Shown in pieces: positions 59,348 to 64,000 of a stretch of DNA of 64,000 nt. The DNA comes from Flavobacterium sp. (lineage in GTDB: Bacteria > Bacteroidota > Bacteroidia > Flavobacteriales > Flavobacteriaceae), in contig NZ_JAGIAV010000002.1 in the NCBI RefSeq assembly GCF_017744675.1, forward strand, positions 186,001 to 250,000. Direction: 5' to 3'. Position numbers and translations under genes: made by a program. The stretch's first letter is position 1, and each line of letters opens with the position of its first letter. The notes under the pieces were generated by a model. That model did not search any database and was not told the origin of the DNA. It was given only the letters and a program-made list of their open reading frames with translations.

Positions 59348-61000
59348 ATGAATAAAAGAATAAACATTTTATTTTCTGTCTTATTGACAGGAATAATAGG
59401 CACGTACGAAGCCGATGCGCAAACTGCATCATCAAAACCAAACGTCATTTTGATTCTGGTGGATGATATGGGATATTCAGATTTAGGAAATTATGGATCT
59501 GAGATTAAGACCCCAAACCTAGACCGTTTAGCCAAAGAAGGAACACGCTTGCGTGAATTTTACAACAACTCCATTTGTGCTCCTACAAGAGCTTCATTAT
59601 TAACAGGACAATATCAGCATAAAGCTGGAGTTGGTTATTTTGATGTGAATTTAGGTTTGCCGGCTTACCAAGGTTATTTGAATAAAGAATCTCTGACCTT
59701 GGGAGAAGTCTTCCGTTCTGGAGGTTACAGCACTTTAATGTCTGGTAAATGGCACGTTGGTTCTGAAGATCAAGCGCAATGGCCGAATCAAAGAGGTTTC
59801 GATAAGTTTTACGGAATCTTAAAAGGTGCGTCGAATTATTTTGATACTAAACCGCTTCCTTTCGGTAAAACGCCTTATCCGGTAAAATTAATTCGCAACA
59901 ACGAAGAACTGCATCCAAAAGACGATTCTTACTACTTTACAGACGAAATTGGAAACAATGCGGTTACTTTCTTAGAGGAACAAAACAAAGAAAATAAACC
60001 TTTCTTCTTGTATTTAGCTTTTACGGCACCGCACTGGCCATTGCAAGCAAAACAAGTTGACATCGCTAAATACAGAGGAAAATTTGATGAAGGTTGGGAT
60101 GTTTTAAGAGAAAAAAGAATCCAAAAATTAAGAGAAAGCGGCATTATCCTTCCAAACCAAACCATTTCACCACGTGATCCAGAAGTTCCAGAATGGGATA
60201 AATTAACGTATGACGAAAAACAGTTCTGGAAAGCTAAAATGGAGGTTTACGCCGCAATGGTAGACAACATGGACCAAAACGTGGGTAAAGTTTTAGACAA
60301 ATTGAAAGCGTTGAAGAAAGACAAAAACACCTTAATCATTTTCATTGCAGATAATGGTGCTCAAGGCGGTTTTAATACTTACAATCCGTTAAGAAGAGGT
60401 TTAGTTCGAAATGACGGACCTGTGGGTTCTTCTGGATCTTTTGATTATCAAGAGCAAAACTGGGCTTATTTATCCAATACTCCGTTACAGGATTATAAAA
60501 ACAATATGCACGAAGGCGGATTCAGTTCTCCATTTATCGCTTGGTATCCTTCAAAAATTAAAGCAGGAAGAATCGATAAAGGAACAGGACATATTATTGA
60601 CTTAGCTCCTACTTTTTACGAATTGGCGGGAATTGAATATCCGAAAACTTTAAACGGTGTAAATTCTAATCCGCTTGCTGGAAAAAGTTTACTGCCAGTT
60701 TTATTCGACAATGCTTCTGAGGTAAATCGTGGTGCTCCATTATTCTGGGAAAGAGCTGGAAATAGAGCGGTTAGAGAAGGCAAATGGAAATTGGTTTCTA
60801 CCTATCCTACTTACCAATGGGAACTTTACGATCTTGAAGCAGACCGTGGAGAGACTACAGACGTCGCGGCTCAAAACCCTAAAATTGTAAATGACCTTTC
60901 AGCAAAATATTTTGATTGGGCAGACAAAACAGGCGTTGTAGAATACGGCAAATTCAAACAAAAAGGAGAATTAATTCCGGGTGCCGCACCAAAGAAATAA
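59348..61000 (+). CDS. Arylsulfatase (formylglycine type), second locus
   Basis: A 550-residue exported sulfatase with signal peptide ending near EADAQ. Metal site ILILVDDMGYSDLGNYG; maturation motif Cys77 in CAPTRASLLTGQY; GKWHVGSEDQAQWPNQRGFDKFYG; FIADNGAQGGF; MHEGGFSSPFIAWYP. It fits the large AslA/arylsulfatase-A-like group. The last gene of the SusC/SusD/sulfatase operon before a strong terminator. Sulfate release in the periplasm would supply sulfur. Confidence 0.93.
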   Translation: MNKRINILFSVLLTGIIGTYEADAQTASSKPNVILILVDDMGYSDLGNYGSEIKTPNLDRLAKEGTRLREFYNNSICAPTRASLLTGQYQHKAGVGYFDVNLGLPAYQGYLNKESLTLGEVFRSGGYSTLMSGKWHVGSEDQAQWPNQRGFDKFYGILKGASNYFDTKPLPFGKTPYPVKLIRNNEELHPKDDSYYFTDEIGNNAVTFLEEQNKENKPFFLYLAFTAPHWPLQAKQVDIAKYRGKFDEGWDVLREKRIQKLRESGIILPNQTISPRDPEVPEWDKLTYDEKQFWKAKMEVYAAMVDNMDQNVGKVLDKLKALKKDKNTLIIFIADNGAQGGFNTYNPLRRGLVRNDGPVGSSGSFDYQEQNWAYLSNTPLQDYKNNMHEGGFSSPFIAWYPSKIKAGRIDKGTGHIIDLAPTFYELAGIEYPKTLNGVNSNPLAGKSLLPVLFDNASEVNRGAPLFWERAGNRAVREGKWKLVSTYPTYQWELYDLEADRGETTDVAAQNPKIVNDLSAKYFDWADKTGVVEYGKFKQKGELIPGAAPKK

Positions 61001-61046
61001 TAAGAAATTATAAAAATTCACCTTTTTGAATTTTTAAAAAGCATTT

Positions 61047-61104
61047 AAAGATCGAAAAATAAGTGTAAAAAGGATATTCTTTACTTATTTTTCGATCTTT
61101 TTAT
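61047..61104 (+). terminator. Strong intrinsic terminator after second sulfatase locus
   Basis: AAAGATCGAAAAATAAGT pairs with ACTTATTTTTCGATCTTT, 18 bp, and is followed by T residues. It separates the second sulfatase operon from the encapsulin unit. Confidence 0.85.
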
Positions 61105-61211
61105 TTCGTTAAAACCAAAACACAAAACACTAATTAACAATATACTACAAACAACAAAACAGATTTATAACCTATTAATTTCATCTCGTTTCAAATAAAT
61201 TTCAAAAAAGA

Positions 61212-61266
61212 TTTGGATTTTATTTTAATAAATTTAACTTTGTCTATAGAATTGGTAGAGTTTAAA
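61212..61266 (+). promoter_or_regulatory. Sulfur-leader promoter and start-site element, copy 3
   Basis: TTTG (61212-61215), 19 nt, TAACTTTG (61235-61242), then TCTATAGAATTGGTAGAG and TTTAAA to 61266. It differs from copies 1 and 2 at two positions in the element. It drives the serine acetyltransferase-encapsulin unit. Confidence 0.85.
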
Positions 61267-61283
61267 CAATTAAAGACTACATT

Positions 61284-61370
61284 TTGAAAACAGCAGAAAA
61301 AATATCGTCTCACATTTTTCCTAAAAATTATACATATAACACGCTTTGTTATATGTGTTTCTGTTGTTAA
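61284..61370 (+). CDS. Cys-rich leader peptide, copy 3 (28 aa)
   Basis: A TTG-started 28-codon ORF: MKTAEKISSH, IFPKNYTYNT, LCYMCFCC. Identity to copy 1 is high from PKN onward, with synonymous changes in Tyr16, Thr17 and Thr20. A perfect 10-bp hairpin (61332-61341 with 61347-61356) has the Cys22-Cys25 codons in its 3' arm. It lies 189 nt before the serine acetyltransferase gene, whose product starts cysteine synthesis, so a cysteine-responsive leader makes metabolic sense. Confidence 0.74.
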   Translation: MKTAEKISSHIFPKNYTYNTLCYMCFCC

Positions 61371-61391
61371 TTCTTCCAACCTTTAGTTTAG

Positions 61392-61410
61392 CCGATGCGA
61401 CTTTCATCGG
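61392..61410 (+). promoter_or_regulatory. Leader hairpin upstream of serine acetyltransferase
   Basis: CCGATG and CATCGG pair perfectly around a 7-nt loop, 21 nt after the leader stop. There is no T-run, so a role in leader folding rather than termination is more likely. Confidence 0.4.
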
Positions 61411-61485
61411 ATCGTAAAACGAAATCTTTCATTCAAACACTTTCTTTCCGAACATCGATTTGTTTTGAGGCATTTCTGTTTCAAA

Positions 61486-61515
61486 ATGACAACATGTTGT
61501 CTGAAAGATATTTAA
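61486..61515 (+). CDS. Second short Cys ORF in encapsulin leader (MTTCCLKDI)
   Basis: A nine-codon ORF with two adjacent Cys codons. Its ATG lies in the 3' arm of a short hairpin (CATTT / AAATG) that resembles the CCATTTCTG hairpin of copies 1 and 2. It ends 44 nt before the serine acetyltransferase ATG. Expression is unproven. Confidence 0.35.
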   Translation: MTTCCLKDI

Positions 61516-61559
61516 GTTGATTTTCCCTGAAATTTATTACCAACTAAAAACATTCTGAC

Positions 61560-62444
61560 ATGAATTTATTTTACCAGAAAATAGCAAAGCAACATCAAGA
61601 ATTGGCGATTCTTCCTGAGAAAAAATTAATACATGAGTTTATAGATAATCTGTTTGCAATATTGTTTTCTAATACGTCAAAATCATTTGAATTTGAAGAA
61701 ACAATCAAATTTAAATTCAATCAGCTTGAAAAACAGTTTGACGAATTGGTTTCGAATTTTTCATCCAAAAAAGAACAGAAACAGCAGACAAAAATATTCT
61801 TTAATGCGATTCCACATTTGCATTACACAGCCATAAATGATGCCCAAACTATTTTTGCCAAAGATCCAGCTGCAAAGTCATTAGAAGAAGTGTTGTATTC
61901 TTATCCTGGATTTTTCGCTATTTCAATGTATCGATTTTCCCATCAATTATGGAAACAAGATTTAAGAATTTTAGCCCGGACGCTTTCAGAATATGCGCAT
62001 ATTAAAACAAGTATCGATATTCATCCAGGAGCTCAAATTGGAAATGATTTTGCAATCGATCACGGAACTGGAGTTGTTATTGGCGAAACCTCAATTATTG
62101 GCAACAATGTGCAAATTTATCATGGTGTCACTCTCGGTGCTTTGACAGTAAAAAAAGAAGATGCTTTTACAAAAAGGCATCCTACAATAGAAGACAATGT
62201 TATCATATATGCCAACAGTACTATCCTTGGCGGCCAGACCACAGTTGGAAAAGACTCTATTATTGGCGGCAATGTGTGTCTAACTTATAGTATTCCTTCT
62301 AATTCTGTTGTTTACCATAAAAATGAAATCAAAGTTAAAACTTTATCAAGAGAACCAAAAGGCATTGCTACAGACCATACGCTGCTAACTCTTAACTACG
62401 GCACAACCGAAAGATATTTATCTGTCAACGAGTCTTTTGAATAA
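61560..62444 (+). CDS. epsC: Serine O-acetyltransferase (EpsC type)
   Basis: A 294-residue enzyme that makes O-acetylserine from serine and acetyl-CoA, the carbon skeleton for cysteine. An all-helical N-terminal part (about residues 1-165) precedes a left-handed hexapeptide beta-helix with GAQIGNDFAIDHGTGVVIG, NNVQIYHGVTLG and GGQTTVGKDSIIGGN. His and Asp of DHGTG and His of YHGVTLG are the catalytic residues of the family. EpsC-type enzymes are frequent partners of family 2A encapsulins. It is 60 nt upstream of the shell gene and downstream of the Cys-rich leader. Confidence 0.92.
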   Translation: MNLFYQKIAKQHQELAILPEKKLIHEFIDNLFAILFSNTSKSFEFEETIKFKFNQLEKQFDELVSNFSSKKEQKQQTKIFFNAIPHLHYTAINDAQTIFAKDPAAKSLEEVLYSYPGFFAISMYRFSHQLWKQDLRILARTLSEYAHIKTSIDIHPGAQIGNDFAIDHGTGVVIGETSIIGNNVQIYHGVTLGALTVKKEDAFTKRHPTIEDNVIIYANSTILGGQTTVGKDSIIGGNVCLTYSIPSNSVVYHKNEIKVKTLSREPKGIATDHTLLTLNYGTTERYLSVNESFE

Positions 62445-62504
62445 AAATTATGAATAACTTTAAGGAATCAAAAAATAAATTATAAACCTATTAAAACTCA
62501 AAAA

Positions 62505-63425
62505 ATGGCAGAAACAAAACCACAGCAGACCGCATTAGGCGATGTTGCAGCAAGACAACTCGCAATAGCAACTCGTACCGTTCCTCAAATTGGAACTGTA
62601 ACTCCAAGATGGCTAACGCATCTATTGCATTGGACACCAGTAGAATCGGGAGTATTTCGTTTAAACAAAGTAAAAAACGCCAACCATATCGAAGTAGATT
62701 GTTCGGCTCGTGACGAGAGAGTTTTACCTAACACTTTTGTCGATTATATCGATAATCCTAGAGAATATAATCTGGCCGCCGTACAAACTATTGTTGACGT
62801 TCACACTCGTGTTTCTGACTTATACAGCAAGCCTTACAATCAAATTTCAGAACAATTGCGTTTGGCTATCGAAACTATTAAGGAACGTCAGGAAAGCGAA
62901 TTAATCAATAATAAAGATTATGGTTTGCTTAATAATGTTGTGCCTTCACAAATTATTAAAACACGCACGGGAGCACCAACTCCAGACGATTTAGACGAAT
63001 TGCTTACCAAAGTCTGGAAAGAGCCAGGATTCTTTTTATTGCATCCTTTAGCCATTGCCGCTTTTGGCCGCGAATGTACACGCAGAGGTGTCCCTCCTCC
63101 TACTACCTCTTTATTCGGATCTCAGTTTTTAACTTGGAGAGGAATTCCGCTTATTCCATCAGATAAATTGCCAATTAAAAACGGAAAATCAAAAATCATC
63201 TTATTGCGTACGGGCGAAAGCCGTCAAGGCGTGATCGGATTGATTCAGCCAGGATTACAAGGCGAACAGTCTCCAGGATTATCGGTTCGTTTTATGGGAA
63301 TCAACGAAAAAGCCATTGCCTCTTATCTGGTTTCACTTTATTGCTCACTAGCCATCTTAGTTGATGATGCAATAGCCGTTTTAGAAGACGTAGAAATAGG
63401 AAAGTATCATGAGTATAAATACTAA
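62505..63425 (+). CDS. Family 2A encapsulin shell protein (SrpI-like)
   Basis: A 306-residue HK97-fold shell protein. Family 2A marks: an N-terminal arm (ALGDVAARQLAIATRTVPQ), TPRWLTHLLHWTPVESGVFRLN, the E-loop/P-domain region, FLLHPLAIAAFGRECTRRGVPPPTTSLFGSQFLTWRGIPLIPSDK, and the A-domain ending LVSLYCSLAILVDDAIAVLEDV. Known SrpI-type shells package a cysteine desulfurase and help store sulfur. It lies between epsC and the cargo gene, overlapping the latter by 17 nt, which implies coupled translation. No cyclic-nucleotide-binding insertion is present, so it is 2A, not 2B. Confidence 0.95.
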   Translation: MAETKPQQTALGDVAARQLAIATRTVPQIGTVTPRWLTHLLHWTPVESGVFRLNKVKNANHIEVDCSARDERVLPNTFVDYIDNPREYNLAAVQTIVDVHTRVSDLYSKPYNQISEQLRLAIETIKERQESELINNKDYGLLNNVVPSQIIKTRTGAPTPDDLDELLTKVWKEPGFFLLHPLAIAAFGRECTRRGVPPPTTSLFGSQFLTWRGIPLIPSDKLPIKNGKSKIILLRTGESRQGVIGLIQPGLQGEQSPGLSVRFMGINEKAIASYLVSLYCSLAILVDDAIAVLEDVEIGKYHEYKY

Positions 63426-64000
63426 CACAAACGGTTTACCAAATATAGACGATTTGCAAAATTTAGCAAACGAGCTGTTCAGTGCCTTGCCCAACGAATT
63501 TCCAAAAGAAATTTCGTTAAGTCCAGACAAAAGCGAACATCCTCGTGCAACTAAAATTGCAGAAACGCTTTTGAATTCCGGAAATGCAGAATCTTTATCT
63601 TCATTTTCTGAGCAAAGTCCGTTGCAGGTAATATCGGTTCCGCAAACTTCGTTTAGTGGTCTTGGAGCTTCTCCAACTGCCGCTGCCAATTATGGAAATA
63701 CAGTATCATCATCGGCTTTATACCCAAATGCTGGTGCTGGATTTTCTCCGCAAAATGAAAAAATTTCGTATGAAGCTCCAAAAGAAAAGACGCTCAACAT
63801 TGAGGATCCACACACCGGTTTTCATGATATTAATCTAAAAAGCACTGGCGTACCTCAACTCAATGAAGAATCCTTCTTTTCGCCATTCTTTTTAAACCAT
63901 AATTATCTTCCTTTTCAAGGCGGCAATTCTTCTTTTGAAGCAGAACTCAAAGCCGCATTAGAAAGCGTTGATACTTATTTTAAAAAACGAATTGATTTTC
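63409..64000 (+). CDS. Family 2A encapsulin cargo, cysteine desulfurase (N-terminal part)
   Basis: The frame opens at ATG 63409 within the encapsulin gene end and runs off the window after 197 codons. The start reads MSINTNTNGLPNIDDLQNLA then NELFSALPNEF, the pattern of desulfurase cargo N-termini of family 2A systems. Then follow ~140 residues of Pro/Ser/Gly/Asn-rich, disordered sequence with short conserved islands (LGASPTAAANYG, EDPHTGFHDIN, SFFSPFFLNHNYLPF). This long unstructured extension is the part known to load cargo in SrpI-type shells. The PLP domain is not yet reached, so the enzyme identity rests on this region plus context. Confidence 0.82.
   Translation, partial: MSINTNTNGLPNIDDLQNLANELFSALPNEFPKEISLSPDKSEHPRATKIAETLLNSGNAESLSSFSEQSPLQVISVPQTSFSGLGASPTAAANYGNTVSSSALYPNAGAGFSPQNEKISYEAPKEKTLNIEDPHTGFHDINLKSTGVPQLNEESFFSPFFLNHNYLPFQGGNSSFEAELKAALESVDTYFKKRIDF

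Noticed and set aside
45028..61000. Search for a sulfatase maturase (anSME or FGE) near the three sulfatases
   Set aside because: No radical SAM maturase or FGE-sulfatase domain was found; the only radical SAM protein in the window is MoaA, which has clear molybdopterin features.
61486..61515. Cys leaders as plain structured riboswitch without translation
   Set aside because: Considered because a conserved hairpin exists. Rejected as sole explanation because the main leader frame shows equal length in three copies with synonymous changes and Cys codons at the end.

Overview
The window is chromosomal DNA of a Flavobacterium-like bacterium (phylum Bacteroidota). The evidence is low GC, promoters of the Bacteroidota type (TTTG, about 19 nt, TAnnTTTG), almost no Shine-Dalgarno sites, SusC/SusD pairs, and intergenic spaces filled with hairpin-forming dispersed repeats. 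No phage, insertion sequence, CRISPR array or rRNA was seen.

Layout. 1-12.2 kb is housekeeping and redox: small membrane proteins, a PRC-barrel protein, a reverse-strand tRNA cluster (Arg-TCT, Pro-TGG, Ser-GCT), a biosynthetic thiolase, an NlpC/P60 peptidase, an AraC regulator divergent from an aldo/keto reductase, an MdaB-like quinone reductase with two small partners, a methyltransferase, a LysR regulator and a DUF2130 protein. 12.5-39.3 kb is one nitrate-assimilation region. It holds nirB, nirD, a DUF4202 gene, a PilJ-type sensor kinase with a NarL-type response regulator, a NarK transporter, an outer-membrane channel, a Crp/Fnr regulator, and a nitrate reductase fused to its own FAD and [2Fe-2S] modules. 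A reductase-like rubredoxin protein follows, then molybdopterin and siroheme genes on the minus strand (moeA, mobA, cobA, moaD, moeB-rhodanese, moaE, moaC-moaB, moaA) with a TauE-type exporter. The promoters of nirB, narK, nasA and moeA share half-sites of the type TAAGTA-N4-TACTTA.

39.3-64 kb is about sulfur. Two SusC/SusD loci carry three formylglycine-type sulfatases, a sulfate-exporter-like protein, a DUF1254/DUF1214 pair, a membrane fatty acid hydroxylase and a periplasmic rhodanese-thioredoxin protein. A third unit holds a serine O-acetyltransferase, a family 2A encapsulin shell and, running off the end, the disordered N-terminus of its cysteine desulfurase cargo.

The most interesting signal links these three units. 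Each is preceded by a near-identical promoter (TTTG-N19-TAACTTTG), a shared element over the start site (TCTATAGRATTRGTAGAG) and an unannotated 28-codon leader ORF with a GTG or TTG start. The three leader peptides align without gaps, differ partly by synonymous changes, and end in Cys-rich tails (CCMCICC, YMCMCC, CYMCFCC). Short secondary ORFs containing Cys codons and a start-codon-sequestering hairpin follow in the same leaders. I infer a cysteine (or metal/thiol) responsive regulon that couples organosulfate scavenging to cysteine synthesis and encapsulated sulfur storage. The layout is seen directly; the mechanism is inference.
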